Assembly: GCA_002869885.2 (NCBI GenBank)
Contig: NEWR02000011.1
Location: forward strand, 46,354 to 84,086
Direction: 5' to 3'
Source: Nitrospira sp. CG24C
GTDB lineage: Bacteria > Nitrospirota > Nitrospiria > Nitrospirales > Nitrospiraceae
DNA: 37,733 nt
Shown: in pieces, positions 22,823 to 32,209 of the stretch
Position numbering within the stretch: position 1 is the first letter of the stretch
How the letters are laid out: each line of letters begins with the position of its first letter
Notes under the pieces: model-generated
Seen by the model: the letters and a program-made list of their open reading frames with translations, nothing else
The model's database searches: none
Told to the model about the DNA's origin: nothing
Program-made: the position numbers and the translations under genes

Positions 22823-23824
22823 TTACTCGCTCTTTTGGCTACCGCTATTCTGTTGCACCGTATCCAGCTTCACACCGAGCCCCAACCCCATTTCCGTCAA
22901 GATCTCTTTAATTTCGTTGAGCGATTTCTTGCCGAAATTCTTTGTCCGCAGCATCTCCCCTTCGGTCTTCTGGACTAAGTCGGCAATGGTCTTGATATTC
23001 GCATTCTTCAAACAGTTTGCGGCACGAACCGACAGTTCCAGCTCGTTGACGCTACGGAACAGATGCTTATTAACCTCACGTTGCGCCTCATCGCTCCCAA
23101 GATCAGCGCGCCCTTCGAGTCGCTCATCGGGATTGATAAAGATATCGATGTGATCGCGCAGGATGCCAGCCGCCGTGGACAAGGCATCACGAGGCGAGAT
23201 GGTCCCATCTGTCAAGATTTCCAAGGTCAATTTATCGTAATCGGTCATGCGACCGACACGGGCATTCTCTACATGAAAGTTCACTCGTTTGATGGGCGAA
23301 AATACGGAATCGATCGCGATTACACCGATCGGCAGCCCCTCTTCCTTGTTTCGCTCGGCTGGCACATAGCCCCGCCCATGATTGACCGTCATTTCCATAT
23401 CGAATGTGGCATCCTTGTCCAATGTCGCAATATGGAGATTCGGGGTCAATATAGTCACGTCCGCATCATGAATAATATCAGACCCCTTTGCTTCACCGGG
23501 TCCCTTCTTCTTAAGACGTAGCGTCTTTGGCTTATCGGTATGTACCGCAAGCCGCAGTCCTTTGACATTCAAAATAATGGATGTCACATCCTCCGTGATA
23601 CCGGGAATCGTGGAGAACTCGTGCAGAACTCCTTCGATCTTCACCGTAGTCACTGCCGCACCTGTGAGCGACGACAATAGTACGCGCCGTAACGCGTTGC
23701 CGACCGTGGTCCCAAATCCACGTTCATAGGCCTCTGTTGTAAATCTGCCGTAGGTTTGGGATTGCGTATCGTTGTCGACTTCCACCCGCAGCGGGATCTG
23801 AAAGTCTTTCATTGCTTTAATCAT
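22823..23824 (-). CDS. rpoA: RNA polymerase subunit alpha
   Basis: The alpha dimer is the assembly platform of RNA polymerase, and its C-terminal domain contacts UP elements and activators. The 333 residues include the N-terminal domain ([31 protein letters not shown] split here by its pieces [18 protein letters not shown] and [16 protein letters not shown]), a linker near 240, and the C-terminal domain ([36 protein letters not shown]). A GGGGGAG site is just before the ATG. It sits between rpsD and rplQ, as usual for the alpha operon. Confidence 0.98.
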   Translation of the reverse strand: MIKAMKDFQIPLRVEVDNDTQSQTYGRFTTEAYERGFGTTVGNALRRVLLSSLTGAAVTTVKIEGVLHEFSTIPGITEDVTSIILNVKGLRLAVHTDKPKTLRLKKKGPGEAKGSDIIHDADVTILTPNLHIATLDKDATFDMEMTVNHGRGYVPAERNKEEGLPIGVIAIDSVFSPIKRVNFHVENARVGRMTDYDKLTLEILTDGTISPRDALSTAAGILRDHIDIFINPDERLEGRADLGSDEAQREVNKHLFRSVNELELSVRAANCLKNANIKTIADLVQKTEGEMLRTKNFGKKSLNEIKEILTEMGLGLGVKLDTVQQNSGSQKSE

Positions 23825-23909
23825 GACTCCCCCTTGATCTCATCGAGTAGACAGCCACTGAAAGGCATCTGTTCGCCACAAAGACCGACTCCTTTGCCCA
23901 ATTCCGCAT

Positions 23910-24536
23910 CTACCTGGAATACAACTCCACCACCATTTGCTCATTGACCGGCAGCGAAATCTGGTCTTTCGACGGCAACGTTCGTACCACGCCTTTAAAC
24001 GCCGTCTTGTCCAACTCCAACCACTCCGGAATGCCTCGTCCATCGACAGACTCTAAAGCGGCCTGGATCGAGATCAATGTGCGGCTTCGCTCCCGGACGC
24101 TGATGATATCGCCCGCCTTGACCTGCGCGCCGGGCACATTGATTTTTCGACCATTCATGGTCAGATGCCCGTGGCTAACCAGCTGCCTGGCTTCTTTTCG
24201 AGAAGCGCCAAACCCTAATCGATAGGCCACGTTATCCAGCCGGCATTCCAACAACCGCAACAGCGCCTCACCGGTAATACCAGACTGCCGCTCCGCACGC
24301 TCAAACACACCACGGAACTGGCATTCCATCAAACCGTAAATTCTGCGCAGCTTCTGCTTTTCTCTGAGCTGCGTGCTGTACTCTGAATTCCTCGGACGCT
24401 TTTGCCCATGCTGTCCAGGAGGATAGCTTCGCCGCTCGATAGCGCACTTCTCCGTCATACAGCGCAAGCCTTTCAGAAACAACTTCTCACCCTCTCGCCG
24501 ACACAACCGACAGACGGGACCGCGATACTTTGCCAC
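23910..24536 (-). CDS. rpsD: 30S ribosomal protein S4 (zinc-binding form)
   Basis: S4 is a primary 16S rRNA binder that nucleates the small-subunit body and can repress its own operon. The 208 residues have the four-Cys zinc motif at the start (CRLCRREGEK then CMTEKC), the basic YPPGQHGQKRPRNSEYSTQL, and the S4 RNA-binding fold LLECRLDNVAYRLGF, ARQLVSHGHLTMNGRKIN. It lies between rpsK and rpoA in the alpha operon; the 85-bp gap to rpoA holds nothing obvious. Confidence 0.98.
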   Translation of the reverse strand: MAKYRGPVCRLCRREGEKLFLKGLRCMTEKCAIERRSYPPGQHGQKRPRNSEYSTQLREKQKLRRIYGLMECQFRGVFERAERQSGITGEALLRLLECRLDNVAYRLGFGASRKEARQLVSHGHLTMNGRKINVPGAQVKAGDIISVRERSRTLISIQAALESVDGRGIPEWLELDKTAFKGVVRTLPSKDQISLPVNEQMVVELYSR

Positions 24537-24617
24537 TGCTCTACCTCCGGTTACCGGACATCACCACGTAGGTGCGCCCAACAAATCTCGTGTATCCGAC
24601 TCTCTCGACATGCGCCG

Positions 24618-25001
24618 CTAAACGCGACGCCGCTTAGGTGGACGGCATCCATTGTGCGGAATCGGGGTCACATCACGAATCATATGGATCCGCAATCCAG
24701 CGGCCTGAAGAGATCGGATCGCCGATTCACGACCGGACCCAGGCCCATTCACATAGACATCCACTTGGCGCATTCCGCTCTCCATCGCCTTGCGCGCAGC
24801 AGCCTCGCCGGCCCGCTGAGCCGCAAAGGGCGTGCTCTTGCGAGACCCCTTAAAGCCTTGGTTCCCTGAGCTTGCCCACACAATCGTATTGCCGCTCAGG
24901 TCGGTGATGGTGACGATCGTGTTATTGAAGGAAGCCTGGACATGGGCCACCCCGCTCTGCACGATTCGGCGCTCTTTCTTCTTCCCTTTTTTGATGCTCA
25001 T
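24618..25001 (-). CDS. rpsK: 30S ribosomal protein S11
   Basis: S11 lies on the small-subunit platform near the E site. The 127 residues carry the family marks [42 protein letters not shown], and the end [18 protein letters not shown]. Length and gene order (rpsM-rpsK-rpsD) are normal. The basic N-terminus KKGKKKERR is typical. Confidence 0.98.
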   Translation of the reverse strand: MSIKKGKKKERRIVQSGVAHVQASFNNTIVTITDLSGNTIVWASSGNQGFKGSRKSTPFAAQRAGEAAARKAMESGMRQVDVYVNGPGSGRESAIRSLQAAGLRIHMIRDVTPIPHNGCRPPKRRRV

Positions 25002-25032
25002 ACAGACTCCCTACTCAAGTAACGGTCACGCA

Positions 25033-25419
25033 CTACGCCGAACGCGCAGGCGGTTTTGGTTTGCTTCCCACACCGGAGCGACGGCCTTTTCTCGTCCGCG
25101 CATTTGTCTTGGTCCGCTGGCCGCGAACCGGCAACCCTTTCCGATGGCGCAGCCCACGGTACGTACCGCTATCGATCAATCGCTTGACGTTCATCGAGAA
25201 GGTCTTTCTCAGATCGCCTTCGACCTGATAGCTCTCCTGAATAATTTCACGAATCTTGACGATATGTTCTTCGCTCAAGTCCTTCACACGAATCGCTCCG
25301 TCGATCCCGGCCTTGCTCAATATAGAAAGTGCGGCTGCCCGACCGATCCCATAGACATAGGTCAGGCCGATGTCCGCCCGCTTCTCTCTCGGTAAATCCA
25401 CTCCAGAAATACGAGCCAT
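25033..25419 (-). CDS. rpsM: 30S ribosomal protein S13
   Basis: S13 lies in the head of the small subunit and contacts P-site tRNA and L5. The 128 residues show [14 protein letters not shown], the helix-two-turn-helix [19 protein letters not shown], and the basic tail [28 protein letters not shown] end. An excellent TAGGAGG ribosome-binding site precedes the ATG. It is separated from rpmJ by 133 bp that hold hairpin-repeat copy B. Confidence 0.98.
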   Translation of the reverse strand: MARISGVDLPREKRADIGLTYVYGIGRAAALSILSKAGIDGAIRVKDLSEEHIVKIREIIQESYQVEGDLRKTFSMNVKRLIDSGTYRGLRHRKGLPVRGQRTKTNARTRKGRRSGVGSKPKPPARSA

Positions 25420-25453
25420 AATTCCTCCTACCCTCTTCCTGTAACACTCTCAC

Positions 25454-25548
25454 CGGCCGGGGCTGGGTGGGCCTCAACTGCGCGCATCGAACGAGCGCCG
25501 TTTCATCGCGCGCGTTCTGCGAGCACGGAGGCCGCCCACCCCCGGCCG
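25454..25548. repeat. Hairpin repeat, copy B, between rpsM and rpmJ
   Basis: The core 25476-25527 (ACTGCGCGCATCGAACGAG to GCGAGCACGG) matches copy A at 886-937 closely in both halves. The outer arms (25454-25474 and 25528-25548) are inverted copies of each other but differ from the arms of copy A. Conserved core with unrelated but self-complementary arms suggests selection on folding, or amplification around existing stems. Both copies have the same orientation relative to the operon they interrupt. Confidence 0.75.
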
Positions 25549-25552
25549 CACT

Positions 25553-25666
25553 CTACCCTTGGCGCTGCTTGTGGCGCGGATTCTCGCAGAGAATTCGTAC
25601 CACGCCCTTGCGCCGAACTACCTTACATTTAGCACAGATTGGCTTCACGGATGATCTGACTTTCAT
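25553..25666 (-). CDS. rpmJ: 50S ribosomal protein L36 (zinc-binding form)
   Basis: L36 is the smallest ribosomal protein, a zinc-ribbon peptide of the large subunit. Translating from the ATG at 25666 gives 37 residues: start [19 protein letters not shown], then [18 protein letters not shown], stop TAG at 25553-25555. The Cys-X2-Cys, Cys and His zinc ligands are all present, so this is the zinc form. It is complete and in its usual place between infA and rpsM. Confidence 0.98.
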   Translation of the reverse strand: MKVRSSVKPICAKCKVVRRKGVVRILCENPRHKQRQG

Positions 25667-25681
25667 GGCTATTTCACGCTC

Positions 25682-25900
25682 CTACTTAAACCGATAGGTA
25701 ATCCGCCCGCGTGTCAGATCATACGGCGACAGTTCCACAGTCACCTTATCGCCGGGAAGAATACGAATAAAGTGCATCCGCATCTTTCCGGAAATGTGTG
25801 CAAGAATCTTATGGCCATTGTCCAGCGATACCCGAAACATCGCGTTCGGTAACGTCTCGTTCACGGTGCCTTGAATTTCGATGATATCTTCTTTCGGCAC
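25682..25900 (-). CDS. infA: Translation initiation factor IF-1
   Basis: IF-1 occupies the ribosomal A site during initiation and assists IF-2 and IF-3. From the GTG at 25900 the protein is 72 residues, the normal length, starting [12 protein letters not shown] after the initiator. Family marks are [47 protein letters not shown]. An AAGGGG site lies just upstream. A TTG 18 bases earlier is in frame but adds residues foreign to the family. It sits between map and rpmJ. Confidence 0.97.
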   Translation of the reverse strand: MPKEDIIEIQGTVNETLPNAMFRVSLDNGHKILAHISGKMRMHFIRILPGDKVTVELSPYDLTRGRITYRFK

Positions 25901-25943
25901 TATACCCCTTCTCTCCAAACCGCATGCCCGCGTCTTCAGCTTC

Positions 25944-26693
25944 TCAGAGCCGACTCAGAATCCGTGGCGGCCCACTCGGCTCAATCACAATCGTATGCTC
26001 AAAATGCGCCGAGAGGCTCCCGTCTACCGTTACCGCCGTCCATCGATCCTCAAGAACCTTGACTGCGGCGCCACCCATGTTGACCATCGGTTCGATCGCG
26101 AGAACCATTCCGGCCTGCAATCGTGGTCCCTGCCCAGGCTTCCCATAATTCGGCACCTGCGGCTCTTCATGTAACTGCCGGCCAATCCCATGGCCTACGA
26201 ACTCCGTCACGACCGAATAGCCGGCAGCCTCCACATGCTGTTGAACCGCATGTGAAATGTCAGAGAGCCGATGGCCCACCACCGCTTGCTTGATTCCGAG
26301 ATACATGGCCTCTTCGGTGACTTGAACCAAGCGGGCATTTCGCTCGGCCGTCTGCCCCACCGAAACCGTAATCGCTGAATCTCCGTAAAACCCGCCGACG
26401 ATCGCTCCCAGATCGAGTCCGATGATATCGCCCTCCTTGAGAACTCGCTTGGAGGGAATCCCGTGAACAACCTGGTCATTCACCGAGGCACAGAGCGTCT
26501 TCGGATAACTCCGATACCCCTTAAACGCCGGCTTTGCCCCGCGGGACCGAATCTCATCCTCAGCTAAGCGGTCCAGCTCATCGGTCGAAATACCAGGCCT
26601 AACGGCTTTCTGCAAAATCTGTAACGTCTCTGCCACCACTCTTGACGCCTGAGCCATCACCGCAATCTCATCCGGCGTCTTGAGAATGATCAT
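25944..26693 (-). CDS. map: Methionine aminopeptidase type I
   Basis: This metalloenzyme removes the initiator Met from nascent proteins. The 249 residues have the type I pattern [11 protein letters not shown], the metal ligands Asp in [18 protein letters not shown], His in [19 protein letters not shown], Glu in VLAIEPMVN and Glu in [10 protein letters not shown]. The start overlaps the adk stop by four bases. The secY-adk-map-infA order is the classic end of the spc operon in many phyla. Confidence 0.98.
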   Translation of the reverse strand: MIILKTPDEIAVMAQASRVVAETLQILQKAVRPGISTDELDRLAEDEIRSRGAKPAFKGYRSYPKTLCASVNDQVVHGIPSKRVLKEGDIIGLDLGAIVGGFYGDSAITVSVGQTAERNARLVQVTEEAMYLGIKQAVVGHRLSDISHAVQQHVEAAGYSVVTEFVGHGIGRQLHEEPQVPNYGKPGQGPRLQAGMVLAIEPMVNMGGAAVKVLEDRWTAVTVDGSLSAHFEHTIVIEPSGPPRILSRL

Positions 26694-27346
26694 ACCGCCC
26701 GGTACGGTTCCAGCTCCTGCGAGAGATGCTGAAAAACGACATCCACTGCGCTTGAACCATCCAGCTGAAATAACAATCTTCGCTCTTGGTAATACGCCAC
26801 AAGCGGAGCCGTCTGCTCGTCATATACTTTCAATCGCATCTCGATCGCATCGCGTCGGTCATCGCTGCGCTGCATGAGCGGCTCTCCGCATCGATCGCAA
26901 ACCTCACCCACCTTGGGAGGCGCAAAGTCTAGATGGAACGTCGCTTGGCATTTCGGGCAGCTCCGGCGCCCGCTCAAACGCCTCACGATATCCTCACGCG
27001 AAACCTGAAAGTTCACCACCCGATCCAGCGCGATCCCTCTGGATGTCAACACCGCTCCCAATGCTTCCGCCTGTGGAACAGTCCTGGGAAACCCATCCAG
27101 AACAAATCCGTTCTCGCATCTGGGGTCAGCTAACTTCTCCCTGACCAGCCCAATCACCACAGCATCCGGGACCAGACTCCCCTGATCCATGTAGCGCTTC
27201 GCTTCGAGACCCAGCGCAGTCTGATTGCGAACCGCCTCGCGAAGAAGATCCCCTGTCGATATCTTCGCTATCCGATACTGCGCCGCAATACGGTCAGCCT
27301 GAGTCCCCTTACCAACCCCTGGTGCGCCGAGAAACACCACCCGCAT
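26690..27346 (-). CDS. adk: Adenylate kinase with zinc-type lid
   Basis: Adenylate kinase interconverts ATP plus AMP and two ADP. The 218 residues contain the P loop GAPGVGKGTQADRIA, the AMP site ISTGDLLREAV, GFPRTVPQAEAL, and a long-form lid with two Cys pairs, CPKCQATFHL and CDRCGEP, that would hold a zinc ion. It lies between secY and map; nine bases separate it from secY. Confidence 0.98.
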   Translation of the reverse strand: MRVVFLGAPGVGKGTQADRIAAQYRIAKISTGDLLREAVRNQTALGLEAKRYMDQGSLVPDAVVIGLVREKLADPRCENGFVLDGFPRTVPQAEALGAVLTSRGIALDRVVNFQVSREDIVRRLSGRRSCPKCQATFHLDFAPPKVGEVCDRCGEPLMQRSDDRRDAIEMRLKVYDEQTAPLVAYYQERRLLFQLDGSSAVDVVFQHLSQELEPYRAV

Positions 27347-27355
27347 GAATTTTCC

Positions 27356-28675
27356 TCACCCGCTCCTGCCACGGAGGGGAGCCATGCCCTTACCAAGAAA
27401 CCCATCGTAATTCCGCATCAACATGTGGGACTCAATCTGCTGGGCCGTATCGAGACCGACGCCGATCACGATCAGCAACGAGGTGCCTCCGAAATAGAAC
27501 GGCACACCCAGCTTATAGATCAACAACTCCGGGATCACACAGACGATCGCGAGATAAATCGATCCGGCAAACGTAATTCGCGTGAGTACCTTATAGATGT
27601 AGTCGGAAGTCCGTATACCAGGGCGAATCCCGGGAATGAATCCACCGTACTTCTTCATGTTGTCCGCCATATCCACCGGGTTCAACACCACGGCGGTATA
27701 GAAGAAACAGAAAAACAGAATGAGGCCGATATACATTAGCGTATACAACAGCGATCCAGGGGCGAGTTGCGCGCCAATATCCTTGACCCAGGGTGTCTCA
27801 AAAAACCCGGTAATCGTCGCGGGAAATGCAATAATCGACGATGCGAAAATAGGCGGAATCACCCCCGCGGTATTGATCTTCAACGGAATATGCGTGCTCT
27901 GCCCGCCAAACACTCTGCGTCCAATCACTCGTTTTGCATACTGAACCGGCACCTTTCGTCGCCCGCTTTCCAGAAAGACGATGGCGGTGACCACCACGAC
28001 CATCAGCGCCGCAAGGGCGACCAACAAGATGATGCTGAGCTGCCCGACCTTGTACAATTCAAAGGTCTGGGCCACAGCGGACGGCAGGCGTGCGACGATC
28101 CCCGCGAAAATGATCAAGGAAATGCCGTTCCCGATGCCTCGCTCGGTAATCTGTTCACCAAGCCACATCAGGAAACCCGTACCCGCTGTCAAGGTGATGA
28201 CCGTCATCAGACGGAATCCCCACCCACCGCTCATCACGAATGCGCCGTTATTCATTTGTTCGAGACCTACTGCGATCCCGAAACCCTGAATCAGCGCAAT
28301 ACCGATCGTCCCGAACCGAGTGTATTGAATAATCTTTTTTCGCCCGCGCTCCCCCTCTTTGGCCAACTTTGTTAGATGCGGGACAACGACGGTCAACAGC
28401 TGAAGAATGATTGAGGCGCTGATATAGGGCATAATGCCCAGCGCTAAGATCGTCAACCTCGAGAGCGACCCACCTGAGAAAATATCCAAAAATCCGAGTA
28501 GCGCGCCGCCTTCCTTTTGCAGGAACTCCGAGAGGGCCTCGCCATTGATCCCAGGCGTAGGAATATGCGCCCCGATCCGATACACCACCAACATCCCTAC
28601 GGTAAAGAGGATACGGGTACGCAGCTCGGGGATTTTTAAAATATTCTGAAAACTGGTCAGGAGTCGTTCAAACAC
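27356..28675 (-). CDS. secY: Protein translocase channel SecY
   Basis: SecY is the pore of the Sec translocon in the inner membrane. The 439 residues carry about ten transmembrane helices. Family marks are YRIGAHIPTPGI, the plug region FSGGSLSRLTILALGIMPYI, SASIILQLL, and the ribosome-contact loop GQSTHIPLKIN. The C-terminal half has GGIRPG-like FIPGIRPG and GTSLLIVIGVGLD. The start is GTG and overlaps the rplO stop by eight bases. Confidence 0.98.
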   Translation of the reverse strand: MFERLLTSFQNILKIPELRTRILFTVGMLVVYRIGAHIPTPGINGEALSEFLQKEGGALLGFLDIFSGGSLSRLTILALGIMPYISASIILQLLTVVVPHLTKLAKEGERGRKKIIQYTRFGTIGIALIQGFGIAVGLEQMNNGAFVMSGGWGFRLMTVITLTAGTGFLMWLGEQITERGIGNGISLIIFAGIVARLPSAVAQTFELYKVGQLSIILLVALAALMVVVVTAIVFLESGRRKVPVQYAKRVIGRRVFGGQSTHIPLKINTAGVIPPIFASSIIAFPATITGFFETPWVKDIGAQLAPGSLLYTLMYIGLILFFCFFYTAVVLNPVDMADNMKKYGGFIPGIRPGIRTSDYIYKVLTRITFAGSIYLAIVCVIPELLIYKLGVPFYFGGTSLLIVIGVGLDTAQQIESHMLMRNYDGFLGKGMAPLRGRSG

Positions 28676-29123
28676 CGGGGATGACCTCGACTCTCCCTCC
28701 AGCTGCTAGAATCTTTGCCTCTGCTGACTTACTGAACTTGTGCGCCTGCACAACAATCGCTTTCGTAAGGTCTCCGTTTCCAAGGATCTTGATTGGTAAC
28801 GACTTGCGCTTGACCAAGCCGACATCGACCAAGGTCTGTGGCGTGATGGTACCGGCCACGATCATGTCACCCAAACTTTTCAGGTTGACGATCGAGTACT
28901 CTTTACGAAATATGTTTGTAAAGCCGTGCTTCGGGACTCGACGGATCAGAGACATCTGGCCGCCTTCAAACCCACCGGCCTGCCGACTCCGACCGCCGGA
29001 CCTGGCTAACAGACCCTTATGGCCCTTTCCCGACGTTTTCCCATGACCGGAACCGGGGCCGCGACCGATACGTTTGCGCCGTTTTCTGGATCCTTTTGCA
29101 GGACCGATCTCATGTAAATTCAT
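28668..29123 (-). CDS. rplO: 50S ribosomal protein L15
   Basis: L15 joins late in large-subunit assembly. The 151 residues begin MNLHEIGPAKGSRKRRKRIG and contain the Gly-rich GRGPGSGHGKTSGKGHKG and FEGGQMSLIRRVPKHGF. Length is normal. It overlaps the rpmD stop by four bases and the secY start by eight. Confidence 0.98.
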   Translation of the reverse strand: MNLHEIGPAKGSRKRRKRIGRGPGSGHGKTSGKGHKGLLARSGGRSRQAGGFEGGQMSLIRRVPKHGFTNIFRKEYSIVNLKSLGDMIVAGTITPQTLVDVGLVKRKSLPIKILGNGDLTKAIVVQAHKFSKSAEAKILAAGGRVEVIPGV

Positions 29124-29329
29124 TGTGGCTGCACTTCCAATAGATAGCCGACTTTTCCGATCATCCCTCTGACTTGGGAAGTATTGGGACGAGTCACCGT
29201 CTGTCTGATTTTTCTCAGACCCAAGCCGCTCAACACACGCCGATGCTTTTGCGGTGTACCAATGGGACTTCGTCGCAAGGTGATCACGAACCCCTTTGAG
29301 ACAGCCTTAGCGGTCTTCTCGGTAGGCAT
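29120..29329 (-). CDS. rpmD: 50S ribosomal protein L30
   Basis: L30 is a small protein of the large subunit that lies near 5S rRNA. The 69 residues show VITLRRSPIGTPQKHRRVL, GLGLRKIRQTVTRPNT and RGMIGKVGYLLEV. There are about eight more residues than minimal L30, at the N-terminus. Its ATG shares one base with the rpsE stop (TAATG). Confidence 0.97.
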   Translation of the reverse strand: MPTEKTAKAVSKGFVITLRRSPIGTPQKHRRVLSGLGLRKIRQTVTRPNTSQVRGMIGKVGYLLEVQPQ

Positions 29330-29838
29330 TAGACACTCACCCTATCCTGTGCGTCGCCCACCACGTTACGGCGTAGCTTCAGTACGTCCCCAACGTTTCT
29401 GAGTTGACAGAGCCCATTGAGGGTGGCGCGAACCGTATTAAATGGATTTCCACGACCCAGCGTCTTCGCAATAACGTTATGGACGCCGGCGACCTCGACC
29501 ACAGCCCGGACGGCGCCCCCGGCAATGATTCCTGCACCTTTTTTCGCGGGCTTCAGAAGGACATGCTCGGCCCCGAATAGCCCATGCACTTCATGTGCAA
29601 TCGTCCCGGAGGTGAGGGCGACATGCACCAAGTTTTTCTTAGCCTGTTCAACCGCCTTTGAGATGGCGACGGGCACTTCAGCAGCCTTCCCTTTCCCGAT
29701 GCCAACCCACCCCTGGCCATCTCCCACGACAACCAATGCGCAGAAGTTGAACCGCTTTCCGCCCTTTACGACTTTCGCCACACGGTTGATAAAGACAACC
29801 TTATCCTTCAGGCTTAATTCATCTGGATTAACTCGCAC
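29329..29838 (-). CDS. rpsE: 30S ribosomal protein S5
   Basis: S5 helps shape the mRNA entry tunnel and decoding accuracy. The 169 residues start MRVNPDELSLKDKVVFINRV and contain KVVKGGKRFNFCALVVVGDG, GWVGIGKGKAAEVPVAISKA, and the C-terminal GAGIIAGGAVRAVVEVAGV and AKTLGRGNPFNTVRA. It follows rplR with a 58-bp gap. Confidence 0.98.
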   Translation of the reverse strand: MRVNPDELSLKDKVVFINRVAKVVKGGKRFNFCALVVVGDGQGWVGIGKGKAAEVPVAISKAVEQAKKNLVHVALTSGTIAHEVHGLFGAEHVLLKPAKKGAGIIAGGAVRAVVEVAGVHNVIAKTLGRGNPFNTVRATLNGLCQLRNVGDVLKLRRNVVGDAQDRVSV

Positions 29839-29896
29839 GCTTGTTACCCTCTCCGGTCGTTAAGTTAAGGTTCTTGACCTTGACCTTAGCCTCAAC

Positions 29897-30262
29897 CTAA
29901 AATTTCAGACCGCCTTCACGAGATGCTTCAGCCAATGCTTTGACCCGTCCGTGGTACATCCTACCGCCGCGATCAAACACCACGGCCTGCACCTTAGCGG
30001 CCTTAGCCCGTTCGGCTAACAACTTTCCAACAGCCTTGGCTCCATCAATGCTGCCAGTAGACTTCACCGATGTGCGCAGAGACTTATCCAGGGAAGACGC
30101 GGCAGCCAACGTGGCCCCCTTGAGATCGTCGACGATCTGGGCATAGATATGAGAGCGGCTGCGAAACACATTGAGACGTGGACGCTCAGCCGTTCCAAAG
30201 ACCCTCTTCCGCACCCGCTGTTTTCGCCTGGTTAACTGGCTCGCTTTATCTGCAGCATTCAT
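29897..30262 (-). CDS. rplR: 50S ribosomal protein L18
   Basis: L18 binds 5S rRNA and attaches it to the large subunit. The 121 residues have the basic start [36 protein letters not shown], and the end [23 protein letters not shown]. Length and place between rplF and rpsE are normal; eight bases separate it from rplF. Confidence 0.98.
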   Translation of the reverse strand: MNAADKASQLTRRKQRVRKRVFGTAERPRLNVFRSRSHIYAQIVDDLKGATLAAASSLDKSLRTSVKSTGSIDGAKAVGKLLAERAKAAKVQAVVFDRGGRMYHGRVKALAEASREGGLKF

Positions 30263-30270
30263 GAATCACC

Positions 30271-30807
30271 TTACTTCCCTGTCTTCCCGGCCTTCTTACG
30301 CAACACTTCCCCTGCATAGCGAACGCCCTTTTGCTTATAGACATCGGGGGGCTTGAGGGCTCGCAAATCGGCTGCAACCTGCCCCACCAACCGCTTGTCT
30401 GGCCCCTTTACGTTGATCAGCGTTTGCTTGTCTACCTTCACGTCGATTCCAACCGGAATCGGATAGATAACCGGATTGATATAGCCTAGACTGAAGCTCA
30501 TCGAACGGCCCTGCACAGCGACCTTATACCCAACTCCGGTGATTTCGAGATTACGCTCATAGCCCTTCGTCACACCCTGAACAAGGTTGCTCAGCTCTGC
30601 GCGAGTCAACCCGTGCAATGCGCGGACTTGGCGGTCTTCATTCGACCGGCTCACCAAGAGCTGTCCATTCGCAATCGAGACCCCAAGGCCTGAAGACAAC
30701 GACCAATCGAGCTTCCCTAGCGGACCCTTCACGGACACAATAGGCCCGGCGACTTTCACATCCACTCCTGCAGGAATCTGGATTGGCTTCTTTCCTATGC
30801 GTGACAT
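30271..30807 (-). CDS. rplF: 50S ribosomal protein L6
   Basis: L6 lies near the sarcin-ricin loop and the factor-binding site. The 178 residues consist of two similar halves and include MSRIGKKPIQIPAGVDV, VKGPLGKL, LEITGVGYKVAVQGR, and the C-terminal VGQVAADLRALKPPDVYKQKGVRY and EVLRKKAGKTGK. It follows rpsH by 55 bp. Confidence 0.98.
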   Translation of the reverse strand: MSRIGKKPIQIPAGVDVKVAGPIVSVKGPLGKLDWSLSSGLGVSIANGQLLVSRSNEDRQVRALHGLTRAELSNLVQGVTKGYERNLEITGVGYKVAVQGRSMSFSLGYINPVIYPIPVGIDVKVDKQTLINVKGPDKRLVGQVAADLRALKPPDVYKQKGVRYAGEVLRKKAGKTGK

Positions 30808-30862
30808 CGATGCCTCGTTCCTCTAACTTGCCGCTGCAATGACAATCCGGTCGCAGTACCCA

Positions 30863-31258
30863 TTACCACACCGAGCACAGAACTTCTCCGCCCAGCCCGG
30901 CACGGCGAGAATCCTGATCCGTCATCAACCCCTTCGATGTAGACAAGATCGCCACGCCGATGCCGTTTTTGACTCGTGGGATATCCTTGATCCCTACATA
31001 GACACGGCGGCCCGGCTTGCTCACCCGCTGCATACCGGTAACCATGGGTTGCCCTTCCGCAACATACCGCAACTGCACTTTCAACACCGGATGCCCATCC
31101 GCGATATCTGCCTGGACGCTCTGAATATATCCCTCGTTCTGGAGAATTCGAAGAACCTCGCGCTTGAGACGGGAGGCTGGGATGCTCACGACATCGTGGC
31201 GTCGCCGAGACCCGTTTTGCAACCGTACTAATAAATCGCTAATGGGATCTGTAACCAT
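30863..31258 (-). CDS. rpsH: 30S ribosomal protein S8
   Basis: S8 binds helix 21 of 16S rRNA and in E. coli represses the spc operon by binding the rplE leader region. The 131 residues show MVTDPISDLLVRLQNGSRRR, IPASRLKREVLRILQNEGYI, and the C-terminal VGIKDIPRVKNGIGVAILSTS followed by GGEVLCSVW. All are standard. It lies between rpsN and rplF. Confidence 0.98.
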   Translation of the reverse strand: MVTDPISDLLVRLQNGSRRRHDVVSIPASRLKREVLRILQNEGYIQSVQADIADGHPVLKVQLRYVAEGQPMVTGMQRVSKPGRRVYVGIKDIPRVKNGIGVAILSTSKGLMTDQDSRRAGLGGEVLCSVW

Positions 31259-31330
31259 ACAAGCCTTTCACTCACATTCTTCGTGTGACCAGAGGCGATC
31301 ACCAGCCGTGCGACATAGAAACCGGATACG

Positions 31331-31516
31331 TTACCAACTCGACTTCCGAACCCCAGGGATCTCACCCTTCAGGCTCAGCAATCGAAAGCAAATTCTGCAC
31401 ATGCGAAACCGGCGCAAGAACCCTCGCACACGCCCGCAAATCTCGCATCGGTGATAGTCCCTAACAGGAAACTTCGCTTTAACGGCCGCTTTATTTCTGA
31501 GAGCTAATCTCGACAC
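31331..31516 (-). CDS. rpsN: 30S ribosomal protein S14, zinc-binding type
   Basis: S14 lies in the head of the small subunit. From the GTG at 31516 the protein is 61 residues, the usual size of the short zinc form, starting [14 protein letters not shown] after the initiator. Zinc ligands are CEICGR and CRICF. AAGGAG lies six bases before the GTG, while a TTG two codons upstream would place the site too close. It is between rplE and rpsH. Confidence 0.97.
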   Translation of the reverse strand: MSRLALRNKAAVKAKFPVRDYHRCEICGRVRGFLRRFRMCRICFRLLSLKGEIPGVRKSSW

Positions 31517-31537
31517 CTGCAACTCCTTCGCTAGACA

Positions 31538-32194
31538 TTACGCCCGGAATGGCATTCCCAAATGCTTCAACAGCGCGCGGCCCTCATCGTTGGTCTTGGC
31601 GGTCGTGACAATCGTGATATCCATGCCATGGATGGATGCCACCTCGTCGTACTTGATCTCGGGAAATATGAGCTGCTCTTTGAGTCCCAGCGTATAATTG
31701 CCCCGGCCATCGAACGATTTTGGCGAGACACCTCGGAAGTCACGAATCCGTGGCAACGACAACGTCACAAGGCGATCGAAGAACTCCCACATTCTGCGGC
31801 TGCGCAACGTGACCTTTGTGCCGATCGGCATGCCTTGGCGCAACTTGAAAGTGGCAATGGCCTTCTTCGCCTTTGTAATCAGAGGCTTCTGCCCAGTAAT
31901 CGCGCCTAATTCACCAGCGGCGCTCTCCAGCAGCTTCACGTTCTGAATGGCTTCCCCCATTCCCACGTTCAACACAATCCGTTCAAGCTTCGGAACCTGC
32001 ATGATGTTCTTATAGCCGAACTCTTTCATGAGCGCCGGCACAACCTTCTGCAAGTAGGTCTCGCGCATCCGGGGCTTGAACTTGGACTCTTCGCTGCCCT
32101 GGTCCATCGCCTGCGGCGCCGATGCCCCCTCTTTCTTCTTGGGTGGCTTCCGCTCCGACGTCTTACTGCCTTTTCCTGATTCAACCTTCGCCAT
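31538..32194 (-). CDS. rplE: 50S ribosomal protein L5 with N-terminal extension
   Basis: L5 binds 5S rRNA and forms bridge B1b to S13. The core starts at about residue 43 ([22 protein letters not shown]) and has [70 protein letters not shown]. The protein is 218 residues, while L5 is usually about 180. The extra 38 residues are Lys/Ser/Glu-rich and look disordered. GAGG eight bases before the first ATG supports the long form, and the internal ATG lacks a site. Confidence 0.96.
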   Translation of the reverse strand: MAKVESGKGSKTSERKPPKKKEGASAPQAMDQGSEESKFKPRMRETYLQKVVPALMKEFGYKNIMQVPKLERIVLNVGMGEAIQNVKLLESAAGELGAITGQKPLITKAKKAIATFKLRQGMPIGTKVTLRSRRMWEFFDRLVTLSLPRIRDFRGVSPKSFDGRGNYTLGLKEQLIFPEIKYDEVASIHGMDITIVTTAKTNDEGRALLKHLGMPFRA

Positions 32195-32209
32195 CCGGCG
32201 TCCTCACTC

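Noticed and set aside
25501..25552. Hairpin copy B as a plain terminator of the spc operon
   Set aside because: No T run follows, and the same core is found between ureB and ureC, so a dispersed repeat explains it better.
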